64,000 nucleotides of DNA from Paenibacillus radicis (ex Xue et al. 2023) (lineage in GTDB: Bacteria > Bacillota > Bacilli > Paenibacillales > NBRC-103111): assembly GCF_024722015.1 (NCBI RefSeq), contig NZ_JANQBD010000013.1, positions 62,001 through 126,000 of the forward strand, written 5' to 3'. The notes under the pieces are model-generated. The model did not search any database. It saw only the letters and a program-made list of their open reading frames with translations, and was not told the origin of the DNA. Both the position numbers and the translations under genes were made by a program. Below are positions 35,201-43,218 of this stretch, piece by piece. Numbering within the stretch: position 1 is the stretch's first letter; each line of letters opens with the position of its first letter.

Positions 35201-35288
35201 TATTCAATTAATAAAATAATACATAGGGCTCAAGCTATTGTAGCACAGTAAATAATGGAAGTCATCTGAAGTTCATAAATTTAAAAAT

Positions 35289-35831
35289 TTAATCATATGA
35301 AAAATAATGAATATCATTGGATACTTGGTCAGTCATTGGATTAATGAGCCGTTCCTCCTGCTCCAAATGCTTTATTAGAATGCGACATGCATGAGTCAAA
35401 TAAGCCGCCGCTTGTTTCACAGGCATTGCTTCCGAATCCGATTTCAGTGCATGCACAGCTCTCAAGAAGGCGTCCATGTAATTCATCGCCAATTGATGAT
35501 CCTTCTCCAGATCACATAAGGTCGGTGTGACCGAAAGAGCATTATGTCCTTGGCAACAAATATTCAGCAATGGAAATAGCTCCCGCTCCTCCCACTCCGA
35601 GTGCCGATTCAGCTCTTCCTTGAATCCCATTGTCCAGAGTCTTAGATGCAGTAGAGAGCTTATCGCACGATTCTTGTCGGCCTCCTGCTCCGTCTGACTC
35701 GCCTGGTTTTCCAAATCCATCAGAACCTGCAGCAATTCGGCATGGTCTTGCTTCAAACGGTCCAGCAGCTTAGGCAGCTCAGCTTCAGGAGCAATCTCCG
35801 AAGCAGCCTGTGATTTGCACGGCATGCTCAT
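35289..35831 (-). CDS. Hemerythrin-like HHE-domain protein
   Basis: A 180-residue mostly helical protein with the pattern of a cation-binding hemerythrin domain (HAELL near residue 36, HSEWEERELFPLL in the middle, EKDHQLAMNY, and HLEQEERLINPM at the C terminus), giving the His/Glu ligands of a di-iron site. Such proteins bind oxygen or sense redox or iron. I start at ATG 35831 with GGAGG seven bases upstream. It stands alone upstream of the riboswitch, transcribed in the same direction; whether it is cotranscribed with the riboswitch region is not clear. Confidence 0.8.
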   Translation of the reverse strand: MSMPCKSQAASEIAPEAELPKLLDRLKQDHAELLQVLMDLENQASQTEQEADKNRAISSLLHLRLWTMGFKEELNRHSEWEERELFPLLNICCQGHNALSVTPTLCDLEKDHQLAMNYMDAFLRAVHALKSDSEAMPVKQAAAYLTHACRILIKHLEQEERLINPMTDQVSNDIHYFSYD

Positions 35832-35930
35832 TTTGTGGCCTCCAATCAACCTGTTATTTTCCTTATACCATACAGATTACTCCGCTACCCCTTGTTTGTA
35901 TGTATGAAATATCACACCTCTTACTAATTA

Positions 35931-35957
35931 ATAAAAGGGCAACCATGAGGTTACCCC
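35931..35957 (-). terminator. Terminator downstream of the first monooxygenase gene
   Basis: GGGTAACC and GGTTGCCC pair around TCAT on the minus strand (35937-35957) and continue into TTTTATT. It marks the 3' end of the sulfur island 20 bases past the stop at 35979. Confidence 0.75.
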
Positions 35958-35978
35958 AAAACCTATATATTGAATTAA

Positions 35979-37370
35979 CTATAAGGCCACAGATTCTTTA
36001 AAAGTCTGCTGACGGATCAAGGCTGCAGGATGACCATTCGGAGTCAGATGGATGCCTTGGCCGAACAGGCGCTCACGGAAGGTCCCCTCCTCGTATTCGG
36101 TACGATACAATCCCCTTTGCTGCAGCTCAGGGATGACCAGCTCGATAAATTCGCGGAAAGACCCTGGAGAAAGAAACTGCGTGAGGTTAAAGCCATCTAC
36201 CCCTGTTTCTTCCACCCAGTACTGGATTTTATCAGCAACCTGCTCCGGTGTTCCTGCAATAAAGAACGGCGACTGTCCGCCCAGCTTTTTGAAGGTTTCG
36301 ATAATCTCGCCCACTGTTTTTTTATTATGCTTGGTGAATCTTGACGCAGCCGTCTGGCCGTGATCGGTTTCCACATATTCCAAATAGTCATCAGGGCCGT
36401 AACGGGATAAATCATAGCCGCTGGAGCCTCCATAATGGGCGAGAACTCCCTCGACGCTGCGAAGCCTCCCGAACTCCTTCACCTTCTGATGAACCTCCTC
36501 TTCTGTGCGGCCAACGATGACCGACAAACCGGTAAACATTTTGATGTGCTCAGGCTGACGTCCGTTTGCTTGTGCCTGGGCGCGGATATCCGCGATATGC
36601 TGCTTCAATGCTTCCACAGTAGGAGCTCCCAGAAACACACATTCCGCATGTTTTGCCGCAAATGTCTTGCCTTTTACCGAGCTGCCCGCCTGATAAATAA
36701 CTGGAGTTCTCTGCAGGGAAGGTTCGCTGAGATGAGGTCCGGGAAGCCTGAAATATTTGCCTTCATGGTTGATCTCATGCACTTTGTCGGGATCGGTATA
36801 CGTGCCGGTTTCCACATCGCGAACAACCGCTTGATCTTCCCAGCTGCTTTCCCACAGCTTATAGCAAACCTCCAAATACTCGTCAGCCATTTCGTAGCGC
36901 TCGTCATGCGGAATCATCCGGTCCAGTCCATAATTGCGTGCAGCGCTGGGCAGGTAAGATGTTACCACATTCCATCCCAGCCGCCCTTGCGTCAGATGAT
37001 CCAATGTTGTCATACGCCGGGCATGCCCATAAGGATGCTCATAAGAGGTGGAGAATGTCACCGCAAAGCCCAAATGTTTGGTTACCAGTGCCATAGGCGG
37101 CACAATCAGGAGCGGATCGTTACACGGAACCTGAACGGCTTCTCTTAGCGAGGTTTCTATTCCCCCCTTGTACGTATCATAAGCGCCTACCACATCAGCC
37201 AAAAACAAGGCATCGAATTTCCCCCGCTCCAGCAGCTCGGCAAGCTCCGTCCAGTAGGAAAGCTCGGTATACCGGTGACGGTTATTATCCGGATGCACCC
37301 ACATGCCATGGGATAAATGACCTACACAGTTCATTTCGAAAGCATTCAAATGTATCTTTTTCGGCATCAT
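35979..37370 (-). CDS. LLM-class flavin monooxygenase, NtaA/SnaA/DszA family (copy 1)
   Basis: A 463-residue FMNH2-dependent monooxygenase of the luciferase-like fold. Shared family signatures include FLADVVGAYD near residue 53, TLDHLTQGRLGWNVVTSYLPSAARNYG and AGSSVKGKTFAAKHAE. These enzymes use reduced flavin from a separate reductase to oxygenate sulfones, chelators or other organic substrates; here the neighbours point to organosulfur. It is the last gene of the metQ-metN-metI run and about 60-65 percent similar by eye to the two copies at 41205 and 43188. Confidence 0.93.
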   Translation of the reverse strand: MMPKKIHLNAFEMNCVGHLSHGMWVHPDNNRHRYTELSYWTELAELLERGKFDALFLADVVGAYDTYKGGIETSLREAVQVPCNDPLLIVPPMALVTKHLGFAVTFSTSYEHPYGHARRMTTLDHLTQGRLGWNVVTSYLPSAARNYGLDRMIPHDERYEMADEYLEVCYKLWESSWEDQAVVRDVETGTYTDPDKVHEINHEGKYFRLPGPHLSEPSLQRTPVIYQAGSSVKGKTFAAKHAECVFLGAPTVEALKQHIADIRAQAQANGRQPEHIKMFTGLSVIVGRTEEEVHQKVKEFGRLRSVEGVLAHYGGSSGYDLSRYGPDDYLEYVETDHGQTAASRFTKHNKKTVGEIIETFKKLGGQSPFFIAGTPEQVADKIQYWVEETGVDGFNLTQFLSPGSFREFIELVIPELQQRGLYRTEYEEGTFRERLFGQGIHLTPNGHPAALIRQQTFKESVAL

Positions 37371-37396
37371 TCATCGCCTCCACTCCGGTTTATGCA

Positions 37397-38062
37397 TTAA
37401 AGTCTCTTATCCAGTCTGCGAACGATAAAGTTACCGGTAAATTGAAAAGCCTGAACGAAAATGACCATCAAAATAACCGTAAAGAACATAACATCCGTCT
37501 GATAGCGGTAATAGCCGTAACGGATCGCAAAATCTCCGATGCCACCGCCTCCGACCAGCCCGGCAACAGTTGAATAGGACAGAAAGCTGACGGTGATAAT
37601 CGTAATACAATTGGCGATACCCGAACGGGCTTCCGTATAAAGCACCTTCCAAATAATTTGATAACGGTTCGCTCCCATCGACTCAGCCGCTTCAACAACA
37701 CCTCGGTTTACTTCCAGCAAGGTTTGTTCCACGAAACGGGCAAAATAAGGCACGGCATTTATAATCATAGGCACAGTGGCCGCAGTAGTTCCGAGTGCCG
37801 TACCTACCAATAAGCGGGTGATAGGTATAATGGCAATCATCAGAATCAGAAACGGAAAGGACCGTACCAGGTTAACCAAACCGTTAAGAATTAAGTAAAA
37901 CTTCGGTGCTTTGACAAAAGAACCCGGACGTGTCAAATACAGCAGTGTACCGAGCGGCGTACCAAAAAGTACAGCCAGCGGTATCGTAACAATCAGCATG
38001 TAAAAGGTTTCGCCCAGAGCCTCCACAATCTCCGGACCGGCATAGATGATATTATCAAACAT
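37397..38062 (-). CDS. metI: Methionine ABC transporter permease MetI
   Basis: A 221-residue permease with five membrane segments and the conserved EAAESMGANRYQIIWKVLYTEA loop. I use ATG 38062 (MFDNIIYAG), with GAGAGGTGG just upstream; it overlaps the MetN stop by eight bases. MetNIQ imports methionine and its sulfoxides; the neighbouring MetY and sulfur monooxygenases support that assignment. Confidence 0.93.
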   Translation of the reverse strand: MFDNIIYAGPEIVEALGETFYMLIVTIPLAVLFGTPLGTLLYLTRPGSFVKAPKFYLILNGLVNLVRSFPFLILMIAIIPITRLLVGTALGTTAATVPMIINAVPYFARFVEQTLLEVNRGVVEAAESMGANRYQIIWKVLYTEARSGIANCITIITVSFLSYSTVAGLVGGGGIGDFAIRYGYYRYQTDVMFFTVILMVIFVQAFQFTGNFIVRRLDKRL

Positions 38063-38825
38063 AAGCCACCTCTCTTTTATCCAACACGATCTCATTCTTA
38101 AATAAAAATTGGGCAATATTGGACTTAGGGACAAATTTCGCATCATTCATCTCAAACTTCTCTACGACAACTCCTTGCTCCATAACCGCTACTTTATTGC
38201 AGATAGATTTGATAACATTCATCTCATGAGTAACTATAACGATCGTAATGCCAAGGCGCTCATTGATTTCCTTCAAAAAGGCCAGGATGCTTCCGGTTGT
38301 TGAAGGATCGACAGAAGAGGTCGGTTCATCGCATAACAAAACCTTGGGTCGGTTGGCCAGTGCGCGGGCAATAGCCACACGCTGCTTCTGCCCTCCGCTC
38401 AGCTTGGCCGGGTAAGCTTTAGTCTTGTCCTCCAGCCCTACGATTCTCAAGCATTCCTCAATCCGCTGCTTTCTTTCACTTTTAAGAACTCCCGCAATTT
38501 CTAGTGGAAAAGAGACATTTTCGAATACAGTCCGGTTATTAAGCAGATTGAAGTGTTGAAAGATCATCCCTATCGACATCCGCGCTTTGCGCAGCTCGCT
38601 TTCGCTTAAAGCCAGCATATCCTGGCCATTAACGATAATCTTGCCGCTATCCGGCCGTTCCAATAAATTAATCGTCCGCAGAAGCGTCGATTTACCAGCA
38701 CCGCTGAACCCGATGATCCCGTAAATATCTCCTTCATCAATCTGCAGGGAAGCTGAGGAGACCGCATTCAGCGGTTCTCCATTGGGAATTTGGAATACTT
38801 TATTCACATCTTGAAGCGTAATCAC
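38055..38825 (-). CDS. metN: Methionine ABC transporter ATPase MetN
   Basis: A 256-residue ATPase: Walker A GFSGAGKST, Q-loop MIFQHFNLLNN, signature LSGGQKQR, Walker B VLLCDEPTSSVDP. At 256 residues it lacks most of the C-terminal ACT-like regulatory domain found in MetN of about 340 residues, so feedback inhibition by methionine may be absent. The start is a GTG with AAGGAG nine bases upstream. Confidence 0.93.
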   Translation of the reverse strand: MITLQDVNKVFQIPNGEPLNAVSSASLQIDEGDIYGIIGFSGAGKSTLLRTINLLERPDSGKIIVNGQDMLALSESELRKARMSIGMIFQHFNLLNNRTVFENVSFPLEIAGVLKSERKQRIEECLRIVGLEDKTKAYPAKLSGGQKQRVAIARALANRPKVLLCDEPTSSVDPSTTGSILAFLKEINERLGITIVIVTHEMNVIKSICNKVAVMEQGVVVEKFEMNDAKFVPKSNIAQFLFKNEIVLDKREVAYV

Positions 38826-38859
38826 AACGCATCGCTCCTTCGTTTATTGTAAGCAGAGC

Positions 38860-39753
38860 TTACTTTTTATTTAGGTTATCGATAAATTCAATCGCATCCC
38901 CATACTTGCTCCGGTAAAATTCTTTTATCCGTTCGCTTTCATAAGCTTTTTGCAATACCTTCACTTTTTCCGATCCTGCTAAATCTTTACGGACAGCAAC
39001 GATACTTTTGTACGGCAAACCCTCACCCTTCTCCAAAGCAAGCGCATCCGTCTTAGGCTTGAAACCGATTTGTACAGCTGTTCCGGCAAACAGGAAGCCG
39101 ACATCAACATCTTCTAATGTACGCTGCAGCATCAATTGATCCACTTCTTTAAATTTGTATTTATGGGGATTATCCGTAATATCTCTAAGCGTTGCATGGG
39201 TGACGCTAACTCCCTCTTTCAGCTTTAAACGTCCTAGGTCACGAAGCATGAACAACGCACGTCCGTTATTTGCCGGGTCGACAGGAATCCCGAAGGTAGC
39301 GCCATCCGGTACATCCTCAATTTTTTTGTATTTTTTAGAGTATAGTCCCGACGGCGTGAAAATCGTATAGAAACCACGAACAACGTTTTTCAACCCATGA
39401 TCGGTTACAAACTGGTCAAAATAAGCCTCGTGCTGAAAAGAATTTGTATCCGCTTGGCCGTCGTTGACAATCTTGTTAGGCTGAATAATATCGTTTACGA
39501 CCACCTGCTCCAAAACATATCCTTGTTTTTCGACTTCCTCCTTTAAAATTTTCACGATATCCCCGTTAAAACCGCTGTCGCTCATAATATGCTTGATGAC
39601 TTTATCCTCTTTTTTGGCTTCTTTAGTTCCACCGCCTGCTGCCGATGTATTCACCGTCCCCCCTGATCCTCCTGTGGACGCTGCCGGCTGCGTTCCGCAT
39701 GCCGTAAGGAACAAAATAAAAGTTAATATGAATAACCCCAAAGATTTTTTCAT
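38860..39753 (-). CDS. metQ: Methionine-binding lipoprotein MetQ (NlpA family)
   Basis: A 297-residue lipoprotein: MKKSLGLFILTFILFLTAC signal and lipobox, a low-complexity Gly/Thr linker, then the NlpA fold (KHIMSDSGFNGDIVKILKEEVEKQGY, DNPHKYKFKEVDQLMLQR, SIVAVRKDLAGSEKVKVL). Start chosen at ATG 39753, where the signal peptide begins and AAAAGGAGAG lies about eleven bases before. It precedes metN and delivers methionine or a related sulfur compound. Confidence 0.93.
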   Translation of the reverse strand: MKKSLGLFILTFILFLTACGTQPAASTGGSGGTVNTSAAGGGTKEAKKEDKVIKHIMSDSGFNGDIVKILKEEVEKQGYVLEQVVVNDIIQPNKIVNDGQADTNSFQHEAYFDQFVTDHGLKNVVRGFYTIFTPSGLYSKKYKKIEDVPDGATFGIPVDPANNGRALFMLRDLGRLKLKEGVSVTHATLRDITDNPHKYKFKEVDQLMLQRTLEDVDVGFLFAGTAVQIGFKPKTDALALEKGEGLPYKSIVAVRKDLAGSEKVKVLQKAYESERIKEFYRSKYGDAIEFIDNLNKK

Positions 39754-39831
39754 GATTCTGATTTCTCTCCTTTTAATATTAATTTTTCGCATGGATTTAC
39801 TTGGTATTGGATCACGAAACATCAAGCTCAA

Positions 39832-41136
39832 CTAGACTGCTGCTGGTTGTTGGCTAACCGCTATAGCCTGCTCCAGATCAAAAAGAATATCGTCAATCGC
39901 CTCTGTACCGATAGAAAGCCGAATTAAACCGGATGTTACCCCTGCAGCCGCTTGCTCCTCCTCATTTAATTGCTGATGGGTCGTGCTCGCAGGATGAATA
40001 ATCAACGATTTGGAATCCCCCACATTCGCCAAATGCGAGAACAGCTGAACGGAATGGATCAACCTTTTCCCTGCTTCAATGCCGCCCTTAATCCCAAAGG
40101 TAAGAATAGCTCCCTGTCCCTTAGGCAAGTATTTCTGTGCCAGCTTATAGGAAGGATGACTCTCCAGCCCCGGGTAGCTTACCCATTCTACATCCTCGTG
40201 CTGCTCAAGATATTGAGCCACTTTTAATGCATTCGAGCTGTGCCGCTCCAGACGCAGATGCAGAGTCTCCAGCCCCTGTAATAATAAGAAGGAATTAAAT
40301 GGAGACAAAGCTCCCCCGAGATCCCTTAACAGCTGCACTCTTGCCTTAATGATATAGGCGAGCGGACCGACGGCCTCGGTATATACGACTCCATTATAGC
40401 TTGGGTCCGGCTCGGTTAATCCCGGGAATCTTCCGTTAGCCGCCCAATCAAACTTTCCTCCGTCTACAATTACACCGCCAATGGAAGTACCGTGGCCTCC
40501 GATGAATTTGGTAGCCGAATGCACAACAATATCAGCGCCATGCTCAATAGGACGCAGCAGGTAAGGACTTGGAAATGTATTGTCTACGATAAGTGGAATC
40601 CCATTCTCATGAGCAATAGCCGCTACCGCCTCTATATCCAATACATCACCTTTCGGATTGCCGACCGTTTCCGCATAAAGGGCTTTGGTTTTATTCGTAA
40701 TAGCTTTACGGAAATTTTCCGGATCGCTAGGATCTACAAATGTAACATTAATTCCCAATTTACTAAGCGTGTTAGAGAACAAATTATATGTACCTCCATA
40801 CAAGCTAGCTGCTGAAACAATCTCATCACCCGCACCGGCAATGTTCAGTATGGAGTAAGTGATCGCCGCTTGCCCGGAGGCTACGCCCAAAGCTCCAACT
40901 CCGCCTTCCAGTGCAGCCACCCGCTGCTCGAATACATCAGTAGTCGGGTTCATAACGCGCGTATAGATGTTGCCGAACTCCTTCAGCGCAAACAGGTTAG
41001 CTGCATGCTCGGTATCGCGGAAGCCATAAGAGGTCGTCTGATAGATCGGTACCGCCCGTGAGAGAGTCGTTGGATCAATCTGTTGTCCTGCGTGTACAGC
41101 TAAGGTTTCCAGCGCTAATTGTCTTTCATTTGCCAT
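39832..41136 (-). CDS. metY: O-acetylhomoserine sulfhydrylase / aminocarboxypropyltransferase
   Basis: A 434-residue PLP enzyme of the cystathionine-gamma-synthase family that makes homocysteine from O-acetylhomoserine and sulfide (or methionine from methanethiol). The PLP lysine lies in SATKFIGGHGTSIGG near residue 215; YGTYNLF and LLQGLETLHLRLERHS are typical of the MetY branch, as is the length. It sits between MetQ and a monooxygenase, so sulfide or thiols released in the island can be captured here. Confidence 0.94.
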   Translation of the reverse strand: MANERQLALETLAVHAGQQIDPTTLSRAVPIYQTTSYGFRDTEHAANLFALKEFGNIYTRVMNPTTDVFEQRVAALEGGVGALGVASGQAAITYSILNIAGAGDEIVSAASLYGGTYNLFSNTLSKLGINVTFVDPSDPENFRKAITNKTKALYAETVGNPKGDVLDIEAVAAIAHENGIPLIVDNTFPSPYLLRPIEHGADIVVHSATKFIGGHGTSIGGVIVDGGKFDWAANGRFPGLTEPDPSYNGVVYTEAVGPLAYIIKARVQLLRDLGGALSPFNSFLLLQGLETLHLRLERHSSNALKVAQYLEQHEDVEWVSYPGLESHPSYKLAQKYLPKGQGAILTFGIKGGIEAGKRLIHSVQLFSHLANVGDSKSLIIHPASTTHQQLNEEEQAAAGVTSGLIRLSIGTEAIDDILFDLEQAIAVSQQPAAV

Positions 41137-41204
41137 TGTAACAACCTCTTTTCATTGGATTTATTGGATTTGGATGATTGGCCTGCATTGCCGCAGGTAT
41201 GATT

Positions 41205-42587
41205 TTAATGCTGATTAACAGACTGGCGTCTTACTTTTGCCCCAGGATGATCTTCCGGAAGCTTGCTCTGACCTTGGCCAAACAGCTTCTCTCTAAGGGT
41301 GCCTTCCTCGTACTCCGTCTTATAAATCCCCCGGTTTTGCAGTTCAGGAATAACGTTATCGATAAACTCCTGCAAGCTTCCGGGGGTTATGAAGTGGGCA
41401 AGATTGAAGCCGTCAATCCCGGTCTCCTCCACCCAATGCTGCATTTGATCAGCAATGTCAGCAGGAGTCCCCACTAACACAGTTCCCCTTCCTCCAATCG
41501 TACCGATTTTTTGCTTCACTTCCCCTACGGTGAGCTTCTTTTCCGCATATTTGGTGAAATGGGCTGCCGTTGTTTGACCGTGGTTAGTTGGCTTATATTC
41601 CAAAAACTCCAGGGGATCGTATGCATCCAGATCATAACCACTTGAGCCGCCATATTGAGCCAATGCAGCATCCACACTCCACAGTCTGGAATATTCCTCG
41701 AATTTCCCCTGTGCTTCCTGCCGGGTGTCGCCTGCGATCACGTTCAAACCCATAAACATCTTGATGTGATCGGGATTTCTTCCATATGCAGCTGCCTTTC
41801 TACGTATATCCTGTACATAGAATCGCAAAGTTTCCACATTAGACGCCCCAACAAACACACATTCCGCATGTTTGGCGGCGAACTCCCTTCCCTTCTCCGA
41901 GCTGCCGGCTTGGTAGACGACAGGCGTTCGCTGTGGGGATGGCTCACTCAGATGGGGGCCTGGCACCCGGTAGAACTTTCCTTCATGATTGATTTCATGA
42001 ACTTTCCCGGGATCCGTGTAGATTTTATTCTTCACGTCCCTGACCACTGCATCATCATCCCAGCTGGCTTCCCACAGCTTGTAAACGACCTCCAGAAACT
42101 CATCCGCCCTTTCATAACGTTCATCATGATCGAGCATGCCGTCCAAGCCGAAGTTTTTGGCGGCGCTCGGCAAGTAAGAGGTGACAATATTCCATGCCAG
42201 TCTGCCTTGAGTTAAATGATCGAGCGTCGACATCCGTCTGGCATGAGCGTAAGGATGCTCATACGTTGTAGTCACTGTGACAGCGAAGCTCAAATGCTTG
42301 GTCGCATAGGCCATTGCTGGTATAATTAATGCGGGATCATTTACCGGCACTTGCACCGCATCCCTCACGGCCGGATCGAAGCTTTGTTTATACACATCGT
42401 AGACACCGACCACATCAGCCAAAAAGAGCGCATCGAATTTCCCTCTCTCCAACAGCTGCGCCAGCTCCACCCAATAGCTTAATTCCTTGTAGCGATGCCG
42501 TTGATTACCCGGATGCTTCCACAACCCATGTGAATTATGCATGGCGCTATTCATATCAAAAGCATTCAATCGAATTTGTTTACCCAT
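41205..42587 (-). CDS. LLM-class flavin monooxygenase, NtaA/SnaA/DszA family (copy 2)
   Basis: A 460-residue FMN-dependent monooxygenase with FDALFLADVVGVYD, STLDHLTQGRLAWNIVTSYLPSAAKNFG and AGSSEKGREFAAKHAE. GAGGAGGAGAG precedes the ATG. Upstream, a terminator/antiterminator-like leader ends only 32 bases from the ATG. It is separated from metY by 68 bases with no terminator, so it probably leads a transcript running through metY, metQNI and copy 1. Confidence 0.93.
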   Translation of the reverse strand: MGKQIRLNAFDMNSAMHNSHGLWKHPGNQRHRYKELSYWVELAQLLERGKFDALFLADVVGVYDVYKQSFDPAVRDAVQVPVNDPALIIPAMAYATKHLSFAVTVTTTYEHPYAHARRMSTLDHLTQGRLAWNIVTSYLPSAAKNFGLDGMLDHDERYERADEFLEVVYKLWEASWDDDAVVRDVKNKIYTDPGKVHEINHEGKFYRVPGPHLSEPSPQRTPVVYQAGSSEKGREFAAKHAECVFVGASNVETLRFYVQDIRRKAAAYGRNPDHIKMFMGLNVIAGDTRQEAQGKFEEYSRLWSVDAALAQYGGSSGYDLDAYDPLEFLEYKPTNHGQTTAAHFTKYAEKKLTVGEVKQKIGTIGGRGTVLVGTPADIADQMQHWVEETGIDGFNLAHFITPGSLQEFIDNVIPELQNRGIYKTEYEEGTLREKLFGQGQSKLPEDHPGAKVRRQSVNQH

Positions 42588-42618
42588 AGGCTCTCCTCCT
42601 CACACCTAAAGTCTTCTA

Positions 42619-42675
42619 GAAAAAAGACATAGCCATCAAGCTGATGTTATGTCTCCAGTCATCCGGTTGACATAA
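42619..42675 (-). promoter_or_regulatory. Candidate transcription attenuator before monooxygenase copy 2
   Basis: On the minus strand three segments can pair alternatively: TTATGTC (42669-42675) with GACATAA (42647-42653), or GACATAA's overlap AGACATA with TATGTCT (42625-42631). The second stem, with an inner CATC/GATG stem, ends in six Ts and is a terminator; the first would prevent it. It lies 32 bases before the ATG. A seven-codon frame (ATG 42679 to TGA 42659) covers the first segment but has no ribosome site. The 5' part shares the string ACCGGAT-N2-C-N-GGAGAC with the leader at 46930. Confidence 0.6.
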
Positions 42676-42683
42676 TCATATTA

Positions 42684-42701
42684 TTCAAATAGGATTAATA
42701 T
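42684..42701. promoter_or_regulatory. Half-site shared with the hpaB operator
   Basis: TATTAATCCTATTT on the minus strand matches TATTAAACCTACTT near 49696-49709 at 12 of 14 positions. It lies between the divergent copy-2 monooxygenase and fRMsr genes, where a sulfur-responsive repressor could control both. Confidence 0.4.
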
Positions 42702-42729
42702 GAAATATTTATTTCAGGAGGTCAATTGC

Positions 42730-43218
42730 ATGTTTCAACTTACAAGTTACGAAGGCAGTCCAGAGGAACGGTACACCTTGCTGATTCGCCAATTGGAGCA
42801 TCTTATTGAAGACGAACCGGATCGCATTGCCAATCTGGCTAACGCCTCCGCTCTTCTTGGACAATTCCTGGAAACCATCAATTGGGTGGGCTTCTACTTG
42901 CTAAATGATGCCAATGAGCTGGTTCTCGGTCCATTTCAAGGCTTGCCTGCCTGCACCCGCATTGCCTACGGCAAGGGGGTCTGCGGTACCGCTGTTGCGC
43001 AAAGACGAACGCAGCGTGTGAATGATGTCCACCTGTTTCCGGGTCACATCGCTTGTGATGCGGCTTCACGGTCAGAGCTCGTCATCCCTTTGTTCCGTCA
43101 AGATACCGTTATTGGCGTACTTGACATTGATAGTCCGGTTGAAGCTCGCTTCACCGAGACGGACCAATATTATTTGGAACAGTTTTGTCAGCGTCTAACA
43201 GCAGGTACCGCTATTTGA
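42730..43218 (+). CDS. GAF-domain free-methionine-(R)-sulfoxide reductase (fRMsr/MsrC)
   Basis: A 162-residue GAF-fold enzyme that reduces free methionine-R-sulfoxide. The characteristic cysteines are in LPACTRIAYGKGVCGTA and HIACDAASRSELVIPL, and the C-terminal IGVLDIDSP closes the family pattern; length is standard. I use ATG 42730, with CAGGAGG eight bases upstream. It is the only plus-strand gene inside the sulfur island and overlaps the end of the copy-3 monooxygenase gene by 31 bases. Methionine repair fits the MetNIQ/MetY surroundings. Confidence 0.93.
   Translation: MFQLTSYEGSPEERYTLLIRQLEHLIEDEPDRIANLANASALLGQFLETINWVGFYLLNDANELVLGPFQGLPACTRIAYGKGVCGTAVAQRRTQRVNDVHLFPGHIACDAASRSELVIPLFRQDTVIGVLDIDSPVEARFTETDQYYLEQFCQRLTAGTAI

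Larger units (their letters stand above)
34809..35288. other. Riboswitch leader region
   Basis: A 480-base gap between the binding-protein gene and the hemerythrin-like gene. It holds the cobalamin aptamer and its terminator (separate entries); the part right of 35205 is AT-rich and carries the promoter for the riboswitch transcript, with no gene. Confidence 0.6.

Noticed and set aside
42588..42729. SAM (S-box) riboswitch or T-box before the sulfur genes
   Set aside because: None of the conserved core strings is present; the leader is too short, so only an attenuator-like structure is claimed.
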